Under the pieces are notes generated by a model. It had not been told where the DNA came from. It ran no database searches and saw nothing but the letters and a program-made list of their open reading frames with translations. A DNA stretch of 64,000 nt from Chaetoceros tenuissimus (Eukaryota; Bacillariophyta; Thalassiosirophyceae; Chaetocerotales; Chaetocerotaceae): the NCBI GenBank assembly GCA_021927905.1, contig BLLK01000071.1, forward strand, positions 6,868 to 70,867, written 5' to 3'. Below are positions 41,540 through 52,364 of this stretch, one piece after another (position 1 is the stretch's first letter; each line of letters starts with the position of its first letter). The translations under genes were made by a program, and so were the position numbers.

Positions 41540-42829
41540 TTAAACGCTAGGATTATTGTTGGAATTGTTGTTTTGATCCTGATTCTGTTGTCCCTGGTTC
41601 ATCATCATTAGTTGTTGATTTAAACTTAACTGTTGTTGGAGTTGGAGGAGCTGCATTTGGTTCATTGGATTCATTTGGTTCATTTGCGGAAAGTTCATTT
41701 GGGGGTTCATTAGATTTGGCATACCTTGGAGATTACCCTGGAGAGAAGGCATCTGGTTCATTTGGGTCTGGTTTCTTTGCTGGTTCAGAAAGTTCATTTG
41801 TTGAAGTGCAAGCATTTGTTGGGTATTATTCATTCCACCATTGTTCATTCCAGCTTGATTGTTGGTTGGAAGAGCTACTGAAGCTTCAACTCCTGCAGAA
41901 ATCTTGAGTGCCTCTTCTTCTTCCTGTTTCGCAACTTCCTTCTCCCTTTCCTTTTCAGTTGCAAGTTTGTATGCCTTCATTTCTTCAAGAAATCTAGCTC
42001 TATCTTCTTTTGCAAGATCCTCGTACTTCTTCCTGGCTTCTGCATCGAGCTCTCTCCAACGTTTCCCCATGATGTTTCCAAGCTCGGTGAAGGTGGTATC
42101 TGGATTCTCTGCCAAAATCTTTGGACGTTCGTCGAAAGTGAAAAAGACGAAGGAGCCCCTCGCTCTCTTTGGATGGTTTGGATCCTTGGAACTAGAAGAT
42201 TTCTTACCACTGGTCTTGCTAGAGATGAGTTTTCCAGTGTGATCATACCCCTCGTTTGGCACATAAGTCTCCATCTCGCGTCTGTATCTCTCTTTATCTT
42301 GCTTGGCACGATCTTCCCAAACAGCTCTCTCCTTCTCCTCAAGAGCCTTGAACTTCTTGGAAGTGTACTGCGCAAGCTCACCAAAGCTTAGGTCAGGATT
42401 CTCTGACTTGAACTTGTCACGCATTGCACTCTGGAAGATAATGAATGCTGATGCATTGCGCTTTGGAGCTCTTGGGTCTCTTTGACTCTTGGTTCTACTG
42501 GTCTTTTTTGGGTAAGGAACAATCTTTGCTTCTACCGCAAGCTCCTCTGGGGATTTGATAATGTCTCCACGAGAGTCGTATCCTTCTGCAGGAACGTATC
42601 CCTCCATCTCTTTGAGGAAGCGCTGTCTATCATTCTCAGCTTTCTGCTTCCACAAGTCCTTCTCTTCCTTGGTAAGGACGCCATACTTTGACGAAGTGTA
42701 TTTGGATAGTTCTCCAAAAGACATCTCAGGATTCTCTGCTTTGAACTGGTCGCGCATGGCATTCTGGTAAAGCAAATATGGTGACAAGTTACGCTTTGGT
42801 GCTGCTGGGTCTCTCTTTGGCTTCTTCAT
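41540..42829 (-). CDS. Triple HMG-box protein
   Basis: A single coding exon of 429 residues starting MKKPKRDPAAPKRNLSPYLL. Three HMG boxes lie at about residues 5-75, 115-185 and 215-285. The first two share the form RDPxAPKRNxSxxxxxQxAMRDxFKxENPxxSFGEL. The third is the more canonical DPNHPKRARGSFVFFTFDER...GKRWRELDAEARKKYEDLA. Box linkers carry a YxPxEGYD motif. A Lys/Glu-rich helix follows, then an Asn/Gln/Met-rich tail (QMNQMNPMNQMQLLQLQQQ). HMG-box proteins bend DNA and act in chromatin and transcription. Its head-to-head neighbour at 44063 is a paralogue. A CTTTTCAG just upstream of the ATG suggests a 5'-UTR intron. Confidence 0.88.
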   Translation of the reverse strand: MKKPKRDPAAPKRNLSPYLLYQNAMRDQFKAENPEMSFGELSKYTSSKYGVLTKEEKDLWKQKAENDRQRFLKEMEGYVPAEGYDSRGDIIKSPEELAVEAKIVPYPKKTSRTKSQRDPRAPKRNASAFIIFQSAMRDKFKSENPDLSFGELAQYTSKKFKALEEKERAVWEDRAKQDKERYRREMETYVPNEGYDHTGKLISSKTSGKKSSSSKDPNHPKRARGSFVFFTFDERPKILAENPDTTFTELGNIMGKRWRELDAEARKKYEDLAKEDRARFLEEMKAYKLATEKEREKEVAKQEEEEALKISAGVEASVALPTNNQAGMNNGGMNNTQQMLALQQMNFLNQQRNQTQMNQMPSLQGNLQGMPNLMNPQMNFPQMNQMNPMNQMQLLQLQQQLSLNQQLMMMNQGQQNQDQNNNSNNNPSV

Positions 42830-44062
42830 TTTGCTGATGGCTTGAGCGAGTTTCTCGATTTGATTCTGAAAAGATGAAGGGAGGAAGGAGTGTGAGTAAA
42901 AGAAGCAAAAATAGAAAGAAGGGGTTATCGCTCCGGTGAGAGATTCCAGTTGCTGTATTCATGGTTGAAAGAATAAATGGCACATCAACCAACATTTGAA
43001 GGAAAAAGACATCTCAACTGTTTGAAAAAGGTACGAAAAGACCAATCTTGAGTAAGAAGGATACGTACTCTGTGCTCTCAAGTCGGAGTTCTTACTGAAA
43101 TTGAAAATGTGCTTTCCTTTTTGCAGGTGCGGTGCAAAATCAAATCACAAGGGTGACACTCGCGAGTCACAAGATTTGAATTTGGTACAATTTCAAATTA
43201 CCGTACAATCTTCCATAGCTGCGGTACTATTATTATTTGATCTATTCAAACAACCACAGTCTATCAGAGAGTCAAGAGGAAGCACCGGATCAATCATGTG
43301 TTCTTGTTTTCAGCGAAACTAGATTTTCAATTTCCTCTCGCCAAGAAGCCATCAATTCAAGTATCTACATACCTTTTTGGAAATGTGAGGAGCAAGATGC
43401 GAGGCGCCTATTACTTGATTGTATGTATTGTACGTAGGTAGTGATGATTCGTCTATCAGAACGTATGAAGTAGTTGTGTAGGTATGTTATGCGTGTAGTG
43501 TAAGTAGGTGTAGGTACAAAGTTCCAGTAGAGCGAAACACGAAGGTGCTTTTCAACGGCTCAAGTGAACTTACTTTCCGGCCACTCGTTCTTTGCTACGT
43601 ACGAACTTCACTTTTCTTAGTTCATCGTACTAAGACTATTCTGTGTAAATGGCCTCTTATCTTTTTGAATTTCTACAGAAATATTCAGCTTATTTCTACA
43701 TACGATGAATTGTACAGAAGAAAGATACAGGAGATTGGATTCTTATTTCAATTCAAATCTGAGTGCAGGGGAACAAACAAAAAACATATCTCATCGAAAA
43801 CTTTTGATTTTGTGAAAATGCAAATTTTCAATTTGAAATAAATAATGTTTCAGTAGAATTTCAATTGAATATACACCATGATGGCTATTTACGTTGGGCA
43901 AGCAGCTAGCTATCATGCCACTTGGCAGCTGCGAAACTTTTGGCGGAACACGGCTTGTTGATAAGAATAAAGTAACTACGCTACATACCATCTATTGATG
44001 CAAGTAACTGCAATCTTTAGTTAACTACTACTTATTCAGATCACACACTTATCAATTTCAAC
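42830..44062. other. Divergent promoter region of the HMG-box pair
   Basis: A 1.2-kb spacer between the two start codons. Part of it, 43430-43520, is rich in GTAGGT/GTAGTG-like motifs. The ORFs here (43101-43322, 43237-43437, 43545-43841) have no recognisable features. No sequence similarity between the two halves is obvious by eye. Confidence 0.4.
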
Positions 44063-45343
44063 ATGCCAAGAACGAAATCTAAAGTGAAGAGAGACCCAGC
44101 AGCACCAAAGCGTAACTTGTCACCTTATTTGCTTTACCAAAATGCAATGAGAGAAACCTTCAGGGCAAACCATCCCGAACTATCTTTTGGAGAGCTTGCC
44201 AAATTTACTTCGGCGATGTATGCGCAGCTAACTCCTGAGGAAAAAGCTGTATGGATAGAACGAGCAGAGCAGGACAAACTCCGCTACCTACGAGAGATGC
44301 AAACATACATTCCATCACAAGGTTTTGATCACCAAGGCGCGCCGCTTGCAAATTTCCCTCAAGCTACAGGAAAGGCCAAAAAGAGAGACCCAACAGCACC
44401 AAAGCGTAACCTGTCACCATATCTGCTTTACCAAAATGCCATGCGCGACCAGTTCAAGGCAGATAATCCTGGAATGAGCTTTGGTCAGTTGTCCAAGTAC
44501 ACTTCACACATGTACAAAAGTTTGAGTCCAGAAGAGAAATCTGAGTGGATTTTACGAGCACAAAGAGATCGAGAGCGTTATGAAGAGGAGATGAAACACT
44601 ATACGCCATCGTATGGTTTTGATAAGGATGGAAATCTCTTGGCAGAATTTTCAGTGCCTAGAAAAAATAGCAAAAACAATGCAAAAGATCCAAATCATCC
44701 AAAGAGATCCAGAGGGTCTTTTCTTTTGTTTACCATGGAAGAAAGGCCAAAAATTCTAGCTGAGCAACCGGGTGTCAAATTTACTGAAATTGGTGGTATT
44801 CTTGGGGAGCGTTGGAGAAACTTGAGCGAAGAAGAAAGAAAGAAATACGACGACCTTGCAGAACAGGACAAAGTACGCTTTACACAAGAGATGGAAATAT
44901 ATAAGCAAAGTGCTGACAATGAAAGATTTTTGCAGCATAATCATCAGCCCATACCAGTACAGATTCCTCCTCCACCAGCACCAGCACCAGTTCCACTTGA
45001 CATTACACAACCACAAGAAATTTACTATCACCAGCCAGAAAAACTTGATCCTCATGCAGGCTATGAAATTTATCAGCAAGAAGATCATCATCATCAGCAA
45101 TATCTTCCTGAGCAACATCATGTGTTTCAGCAGCATTTGGAACTCTATCATCAGCATGTGGCAGCACCACTGGGTCCAGATTTGTTATACAAAGACGATG
45201 GCCACCAGTTGATTGCACCCGAGCATTTAGTATATGAGCACAATCCAATGGCGCCATTGCACTATGAAGAGAGCGATATATACAAAAGTGATGATGTTCC
45301 ACATCCTCCTCCTACCGCATACTATGATCCAAACAACATGTAA
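44063..45343 (+). CDS. Triple HMG-box protein, paralogue of the 41.5-kb gene
   Basis: A single exon of 426 residues starting MPRTKSKVKRDPAAPKRNLS. Three HMG boxes lie at about residues 10-80, 110-180 and 205-275, in the same order and with the same linker motif (YIPSQGFD, YTPSYGFD) as the neighbour. The third box reads DPNHPKRSRGSFLLFTMEER...GERWRNLSEEERKKYDDLA. The tail differs: it is rich in His, Gln, Pro and Tyr (QIPPPPAPAPVPL, then many HHQ motifs and PPPTAYYDPNNM) rather than Asn/Gln/Met. The two genes arose by duplication and now sit head to head. This is presumably a nuclear DNA-binding architectural protein. Confidence 0.87.
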   Translation: MPRTKSKVKRDPAAPKRNLSPYLLYQNAMRETFRANHPELSFGELAKFTSAMYAQLTPEEKAVWIERAEQDKLRYLREMQTYIPSQGFDHQGAPLANFPQATGKAKKRDPTAPKRNLSPYLLYQNAMRDQFKADNPGMSFGQLSKYTSHMYKSLSPEEKSEWILRAQRDRERYEEEMKHYTPSYGFDKDGNLLAEFSVPRKNSKNNAKDPNHPKRSRGSFLLFTMEERPKILAEQPGVKFTEIGGILGERWRNLSEEERKKYDDLAEQDKVRFTQEMEIYKQSADNERFLQHNHQPIPVQIPPPPAPAPVPLDITQPQEIYYHQPEKLDPHAGYEIYQQEDHHHQQYLPEQHHVFQQHLELYHQHVAAPLGPDLLYKDDGHQLIAPEHLVYEHNPMAPLHYEESDIYKSDDVPHPPPTAYYDPNNM

Positions 45344-45549
45344 AAATTCCATCTCCATAGTACATGTTCCTTATTATACAGTACGTCAGCGACGTCACTA
45401 TAGATAAATTAGAAGTCTTTGAAAAATAAATTCATTTATTGGTTCATCTATAGAAATACTTTCAAATAAATATGGACGACATATTCATTGCTTTTTTTGA
45501 ACAGTATACAAAAACATAGCTCTACAATATGTTGTAGAAATGATCAGAT

Positions 45550-47152
45550 TTAAGCATACTCGATCTTCATGGTGTTGGTTGCTCCCTTCTTTGCAACAGC
45601 TCCGTGTACTACTACAACAGGTTCTCCAGAATTACATGTTCCATTCTTCTTCATATCAGCAATGAGAGACTCGATTGCAGCAGCCTCGTCATCGAAAGAT
45701 GGTACAACCTTTGCGCTACATCCCTTCAATACTCCGAAAGATTGGGTAGCAGTGTGCTTTTGGGTGGTCAAAACGACAACCTTCATTCCTGGACGGAACT
45801 TAGCAATTTGACGAGCAGTATTTCCAGATTCAGAACATACAATGATTGCCTTTGCATTTACATCAATAGCAGTCTTTACAGCAGAGGATGCAATGGATTC
45901 GGAAGTGGAAAGGTGTCCGTACTTCTTGATGGTAGAGTTACGTACAGCTTGGTAGAGGGAGTCAAAGTTGATAGAGGTCTCTGCCTCGCAACAAGTACGT
46001 GCCATGATTGTTACAGCAGCTTCGAAGTGTTCTCCATTTGCGGTCTCTCCGGAAAGCATAACACAGTCAGTTCCATCAAGTACTGCGTTAGCAACATCAG
46101 AACATTCAGCACGAGTTGGACGTGGATTGGTGATCATAGACTCAAGCATCTGAGTTGCAGTGATTACGAATTTTCCAACAATGTTTGCTTCACGGATCAT
46201 CATCTTTTGTGCAAGGAAAACCTTCTCAGGTGGAATCTCCATACCCAAATCTCCACGAGCAACCATAATTCCATCGGTTGCAGCAAGAATCTCGTGGTAA
46301 TTCTCAAGTCCCTCCAAGTTCTCAATCTTACAGATAATCTTAGTGTTGTTTCCACCATTAGTGTCAAGAACCTCACGGATCTTGTGAACATCGCTTCCCT
46401 TTCTTACGAATGAAGCAGCAATGAAATCAACCTGGTTCTTGCATCCCCATTGTGCAATATCGTCAATATCCTTGTCAGTCAAAGTTGGAAGGTCAACTAC
46501 AACTCCTGGCAAGTTCATGTTCTTACGCTCTCCAATTGCTGCGTTATTCTCAACACGGGTGGTTACCTCACCAGCTGCCTCATCGATGGAAAGTACAGTA
46601 AGTACAAGGGATCCATCAGCTACAAGGATAGATTGTCCTGGGTTTACAGATGTACACAAAGCTGGGTAGGAGCATGCAAGTTTGGTGTTGTCTCCCTTGA
46701 AACTGTAGTCAGTGGTGAGGATAAGGTTCTCTCCTTTAGTAAGGCAAATCTTTTTTGCGTCATTAGCGAAGAATCCAGAACGGATCTCTGGTCCCTTGGT
46801 GTCAAGAAGAACAGCTGTAAAAGAAAAACATGTGAGCATTGCTATATACGATTCAAATGATTTTTTCAAAGAACAAATAGAAAAGAGACATACCAACATG
46901 GGAGTTCTTGTTTGCAGCAGCTTGTCTAAGACGATCAAGACATGCCTGGTGTCCAGCGTGGTCACCGTGGGAGAAGTTGAAACGAGCAACACTCATTCCA
47001 GATTCAATAAGCTTTTCAAGTTGCTCTACTTCCCAACATGCTGGTCCAAGAGTACAGATGATCTTGGTGTGGCGGTTGGAGACATCGGTCTTTGCGGTGA
47101 TGCTATCAAGATTGATGTTTGATCCTCTAAGTTCTGGTCCTGCAGCTGACAT
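45550..47152 (-). CDS. PYK: Pyruvate kinase, copy 1
   Basis: Exons 46894-47152 and 45550-46814 join in phase (GTATGT...TTTACAG) to 507 residues. It starts MSAAGPELRGSNINLDS and has all family landmarks: TKIICTLGPACWEVEQL, VARFNFSHGDHAGH, LLDTKGPEIRSGFF, FIAASFVRKGSDV, KIICKIENLEGLENY, IMVARGDLGMEIPPEKVF, ITATQMLESMITNPRPTRAE and VMLSGETANG. The C-terminal domain ends NTMKIEYA without extension. The enzyme converts phosphoenolpyruvate and ADP to pyruvate and ATP. No targeting leader is present, so it should be cytosolic. The intron lies at exactly the same codon as in copy 2, which is divergent at 47886. Codon use is strongly biased, implying high expression. Confidence 0.95.
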
Positions 47153-47386
47153 CTTTCTATTTATTCCAAATAAAGTATTCTATTGTAACCAATGATGAAG
47201 TTATGGCAATGATGGAATCTCCATGCAATTGAAATTACCTAGATATGGTCTGGAAGTTTGAATCTCGAAATCTTGGCCTTTGATTGGTTCTTCTACGGTC
47301 ACTGTTTTGCAGTACGTTTCTTTTTCGCGGAAATTTTCATTGGGCTCCTCATCACCACTCATTCCTGTACTTTCGTTGAAAGGACA

Positions 47387-47442
47387 TGGGACTAAAGCCA
47401 TGTAGGGTAGGTATGATATGATCCAAAAACATTTTACGTTTG
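47387..47442. repeat. 56-bp perfect direct repeat, left copy
   Basis: The segment from TGGGACTAAAGCCATGTAGG to ACATTTTACGTTTG is identical to 47678-47733. One copy lies 235 bases upstream of pyruvate kinase copy 1 (-) and the other 153 bases upstream of copy 2 (+). Confidence 0.9.
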
Positions 47443-47677
47443 TTTTCATTGTTCAACATGCTAAACCTTATGTTTCAATATTGTTGTCAGTCAAGAACCC
47501 TAGTATTTATTTTGTTGTCACCTTTTAAGTATTCAGATGTTTGATTTTCTGTAACTAACTTTGGATTTTTTACAAATGCCGGTGTCAATGGAACTCGTCA
47601 TGGCCAACACACGTCTTTGATGGGGCCAAAAACTCTTCTAGCCTTTTCCCACCCCCTTTTTGGAATCTAAAAACAAT

Positions 47678-47733
47678 TGGGACTAAAGCCATGTAGGGTA
47701 GGTATGATATGATCCAAAAACATTTTACGTTTG
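47678..47733. repeat. 56-bp perfect direct repeat, right copy
   Basis: Identical to 47387-47442 and in the same orientation. The spacing and perfect identity suggest a recent duplication or conversion within the divergent promoter. Confidence 0.9.
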
Positions 47734-47885
47734 ATCCGATCCATTGAATGAAACCCGGTACTACGTTCATGTGCTTTGATGACAGCCTTCTTTTTCCAAA
47801 GACACAATCCTTCTTCTTTTTCATTGATACCAATTCAACTCTTTCATAATATACATATCTACTATTTGAACATCTACTTTTGACA

Positions 47886-49677
47886 ATGAGTGTATCCCAA
47901 ACATCTGACTTGCCTCTACTCTCTGGAGGAAACATTACTATTGATACTATCAAAAAGCCAACAGAAGTTATCCTTCGCAGAACCAAGGTTATCTGTACTC
48001 TTGGACCAGCATGTTGGGAAGTAGAGCAACTTGAAAAGCTTATTGATGCAGGAATGAGTGTAGCTCGTTTCAATTTTTCTCATGGTGACCACTCTGGTCA
48101 TAAGGCATGTCTTGATCGTCTTAGACAAGCTGCTGCAAACAAAGATGCTCATGTTGGTGAGTAACAAAAATTTGAATATGTAGGAAGGCTAGCATTGTTT
48201 AATTTCCAAGGAACAGCTATCAACTCTACAAGAACTACGTAGTGACTTTTCTACTTTCTGTCTTGTACTCACGTCGATGTTTTCTTTTACAGCTGTTCTT
48301 CTTGACACCAAGGGACCAGAGATCCGTTCTGGATTCTTCGCTAATGACGCAAAAAAGATTTGCCTTACAAAAGGAGAGAACCTTATCCTCACTACTGACT
48401 ACAGTTTCAAGGGAGACAACACCAAACTTGCTTGTTCTTATCCTTCCCTTTGCACATCTGTAAACCCAGGACAATCTATCCTTGTAGCTGATGGATCCCT
48501 TGTACTTACTGTACTTTCCATCGACGATGCAGCTGGTGAAGTTACTTGTCGTATTGAGAATAATGCAGCAATTGGAGAGCGTAAAAACATGAACTTGCCA
48601 GGAGTTGTAGTTGACCTTCCAACTTTGACTGACAAGGATATTGGCGATATTGTTGAATTTGGAATTAAGAACAATGTAGACTTTATTGCTGCTTCATTCG
48701 TAAGAAAGGGAAGCGATGTTCAGCTTATTCGTCAGATTCTTTCCGATAACGGAGGACCGCACATTAAGATCATTTCCAAGATTGAGAACTTGGAGGGACT
48801 ACAAAATTATGGAGATATTCTTCGTTACACTGATGCTATTATGGTTGCTCGTGGAGATTTGGGTATGGAGATTCCACCTGAGAAGGTTTTCCTTGCACAA
48901 AAGATGATGATCCGTGAAGCAAACATTGCTGGAAAGCCAGTTATCACTGCAACTCAGATGCTTGAGTCTATGATCACCAATCCACGTCCAACTCGTGCTG
49001 AATGTTCTGATGTAGCGAATGCATGTCATGACGGAACTGACTGTGTTATGCTTTCCGGAGAGACCGCAAATGGGCCATACTTTGAGAATGCTGTTAAGGT
49101 TATGGTGAATACATGCAGTGAAGCAGAAAGCTCTATCAACTTTGATTCCCTCTATCAGTCTGTAAGAAATTCCACCAAGGCAAGATATACTCACCTCAGT
49201 AATCTTGAATCCCTTGCATCTTCTGCTGTAAAGACTGCTATTGATATTAATGCAAGATGTATTTTGGTACTTTCAGAGAGCGGTGCATCTGCTCGTGCAA
49301 TCGCTAAGTTTCGCCCAAGTATGCCTATTGCTGTATTGACTCCGTCTGCAACCGTTGCAAGACAATGTAATGGTATCTTGAAAGGATGTTATTCATTTGT
49401 GGTTGATTCACTTGAGGACACTGATGCTATTGTAGAGGAGGTTAATACTGAGATTGTTAGCACCGGTGTTGCTAAGCAGGGAGATCTATTTGTTGTGGTA
49501 TGCGGAGCAAATCATGGAATGGGAGCAAACAACCAGATCAAGGTAGAGCGTGTCTTGACAAACTACTGGGATGAGACTGGTGAATCTGATATGTCAGCTC
49601 ATGCGAAGGGAAGAGAAGCTCATCATGACCACCTAGGAGAACATTGTGGTAATGTTAAGGGGTGTTCCATCATGTAA
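47886..49677 (+). CDS. PYK: Pyruvate kinase, copy 2, with His-rich tail and CaaX box
   Basis: Exons 47886-48156 and 48293-49677 join in phase to 551 residues. It starts MSVSQTSDLPLLSGGN. The catalytic core closely matches copy 1 (VICTLGPACWEVEQL, LLDTKGPEIRSGFF, KIENLEGLQNYGDI, MVARGDLGMEIPPEK, ITATQMLESM). It has a C-terminal extension of about 35 residues that copy 1 lacks: after IKVERV comes LTNYWDETGESDMSAHAK, then REAHHDHLGEHCGNVKGCSIM. The final four residues, CSIM, form a CaaX prenylation box (farnesyl type, X=Met). The extension could anchor this isozyme to a membrane, with the His/Cys cluster possibly binding metal. Intron position is the same as in copy 1, so the pair arose by duplication. 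Confidence 0.95.
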
Positions 49678-49969
49678 ATACAACGTTTTTCTCGCTAATC
49701 CATAACTTAAGTTTTGTTATAACATTCTCATGCAGTGTAGAAAACGTATTTTTTCAATATCGTCATTTGTAGGTAGACAACAGAAAAGGGCCTATTGAGG
49801 TGTCACTAAATCAGAACCCTATCGACAATCCTATCATTGAATGCGAAGCATTTTTAATCTTACCACTACACACACTGCGAATTAATAGATTGTATCATAA
49901 AAAGAGTATATTAAAACATATCATCTCCTAACAAATCTACATTGCTAGTCAAAGACAGGAAAAGGAATA

Positions 49970-51644
49970 ATGAGTAATAAGAAAGATCACATCAACCTTG
50001 TCACCATAGGTCACGTTGACTCAGGTATGGAACATACACGTGATATGTTTTACATAAGCATTTAAATCACTTCAATCTTTCGCTAATTCATCTCTTCCAA
50101 AACAGGCAAATCAACTGCAACCGGTCACTTGATATATAAGCTGGGTGGAATCGACAAACGTACTATTGAGAAGTTTGAGAAAGAAGCAGCAGAATTAGGA
50201 AAAGGATCATTCAAGTATGCTTGGGTCTTGGATCACCTCAAATCAGAACGAGAAAGAGGAATCACAATTGACATCGCACTAAAGAAGTTTAGCACTCCAA
50301 AATATAATTTTACAGTGATCGACTGTCCAGGTCATCGTGACTTCATTAAGAACATGATAACAGGTACAAGGTACGAGTCTAAAGTAGCAACTTTCTATTT
50401 TGTAATTATGATCTAACAGCTCTATGCATTGCCTTAATATTCTAGCCAAGCTGATGCCGCGATATTGGTAAGGCCTTCTATATCTATATTTTCCTGAGTT
50501 GTGTAAAGCAAAACTCACTATCGTGTTGCACATTCTCTAGCTCATCGATGCATGCAAAGGCAATTTTGAAGCCGGTATCTCATCTGAAGGTCAGACAAGA
50601 GAGCATGCATTGCTTTCGCATACACTAGGAGTTAAACAGCTCATTGTCGCTGTCAACAAGATGGATGATAAATCGGTTAACTATTCTAAGGAACGTTTTG
50701 ATGAGATAAAAGAGGAAGTTACTCAACACTTGAAGCATGTAGGCTACAAACCAGAACGTGTGCCTTTCATTCCAATCAGCGGCTGGGTTGGAGATAACAT
50801 GACAGAGAAGTCTAAGAATCTTCGTTGGTACAAAGGGCCAACACTCGTAGAGGCACTAGATAATCTCCATGCTCCAAAACGCCCTTCGAGTAAACCTTTA
50901 AGGGTTCCAGTACAGGATGTTTACAAGATTTCTGGTATTGGGACCGTCCCAGTTGGGCGTGTTGAAACTGGTACTATGCGACCAGGACAGCACCTCAGCT
51001 TCGCTCCGAGTGGTGTTACAACTGAAGTAAAATCAATTGAAATGCATCACGAAAGCTTGCAAGAAGCTCATCCTGGAGATAACATTGGCTTCAACGTCAA
51101 GAATGTGGGAGTAAAAGATATTCAAAAGGGTCATGTAGCTTCTGATGCCACAAACAATCCTGCAGCTGAAGCAGAGTCATTCGTCGCCCAGGTCATGATA
51201 ATGTCCCATCCTTCAAAGATTTTTGCTGGGTATACCCCAGTACTTGATTGCCATACTGCACATGTAGCTTGTTGTTTTACAGATTTAATGGAAAAGCTAG
51301 ATCCAAAGACTGGAGAAGTAATCGAAGAAAATCCAACATTTGCAAAGAAGGGTGACGTCATCATTGCAAATATTCATCCATTAAAACCATTTTGTGTTGA
51401 AGCCTTTTCTGACTTTGCTCCTCTCGGTCGCTTTGCTGTTCGAGATATGAAGAAGACCGTCGCCGTAGGAGTTATCAAAAGCGTAGTGAAAAAGGAAGCT
51501 AGTCAAGATCATCACCATGATCATGAAAAGAAAGGAATGCACAAATCTGTTGACCACGGTAAAGGTGTTGGTCATACAAAGAAATTGAGCAATGACCATC
51601 ATGGAAAGCATTCAAAGAAGTCAGCAATGCACATTGCTCAGTAA
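49970..51644 (+). CDS. TEF1: Translation elongation factor 1-alpha with His-rich C-terminal extension
   Basis: Exons 49970-50024, 50106-50370, 50446-50467 (22 bases) and 50541-51644 join in phase to 481 residues. GTPase motifs are present: GHVDSGKST (split by intron 1), [10 protein letters not shown] with [12 protein letters not shown], and NKMDD. The effector-region [20 protein letters not shown] and domains II/III are typical ([46 protein letters not shown]). It delivers aminoacyl-tRNA to the ribosome. Departures from the usual sequence include [17 protein letters not shown] instead of the standard VAAGTGEFEAG, and a 36-residue tail after VIKSV rich in His and Lys ([23 protein letters not shown]). 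Some diatoms carry a divergent EF-1alpha beside EFL; this may be such a copy. Confidence 0.92.
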
Positions 51645-52364
51645 AATCTATTCTTTTCGATTCGATTCTATCAGTTTCATGATTTCGTCTTTACATATTT
51701 GTATGCCAGTAATGGCCATCTTTCGTTTGCTTGTCACTACATATCCATCCGGAAACTTGCAATACATATCTATTCGGTAACTTGATCAAATCCAATTCGA
51801 AAATCTACGCTACAAAGAAGAAACATTCGAAGTTATATGGAATCAAATCTTGTTTCTTCATGCATAAACATGACTAGGAAGTAAGACATAAAAATGCATA
51901 AATATGTATAAAGTTGCTACACAGTCAGTTTCAGTAACATTGTTTCCAGCAATTACTATATTGAAATTGTTTTCAATGACACTTGTTCATAGATACTTAC
52001 AGAACTAAATTGTTTTACTCGGGGTTTTTCTAACGGGCGTCTCTTGTAGCTTGTCGCTTGTCGCTCTCTCACGCTCTAACGGCACAGCAGCACAGCATCA
52101 ACAGAACAAAAAAACTACATACATCACTACAACAGCTCACACACACTACAACAGCTGGATACCACCTTGGTGATTGTCATCCAGTTATTTAATATTCTTC
52201 GTATGAGAAGACGAGAATCTTGATTGAATGAATTGTAGCATATCAGAAATCTGATACCAACAAGTCGAATACACAAAGAAAAATCATTTGAGCTTTTTCC
52301 TGAAGAGATAAGAGCATTTCCCAGTCAGTCGCAGTTTAGAAATAAAACAAAAAACGGAAACAAT
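51645..52364. other. Intergenic region upstream of ORMDL
   Basis: This is the EF-1alpha 3' flank and the ORMDL promoter. A short ACTACAACAGCT repeat occurs near 52127 and 52148, and CTTGTCGCTTGTCGCTCTC near 52050. No supported ORF is present. Confidence 0.4.

Larger units (their letters stand above)
47153..47885. other. Shared promoter region of the two pyruvate kinase genes
   Basis: The spacer between the divergent start codons contains a perfect 56-base direct repeat (47387-47442 and 47678-47733). A minus-strand ORF at 47201-47449 overlaps the first repeat copy. ORF remnants are not supported as genes. Confidence 0.5.

Noticed and set aside
45382-45397. Double ACGTCA (TACGTCAGCGACGTCA)
   Set aside because: It lies between the 3' ends of two converging genes, so a promoter role is unlikely.
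47201-47449. Minus-strand ORF between the pyruvate kinase genes
   Set aside because: It overlaps one copy of the 56-bp repeat, has no domain, and lies in a divergent promoter.
45569-49194. Many ORFs antisense to the pyruvate kinase exons
   Set aside because: They mirror each other between the two copies because they are antisense shadows of conserved coding sequence.
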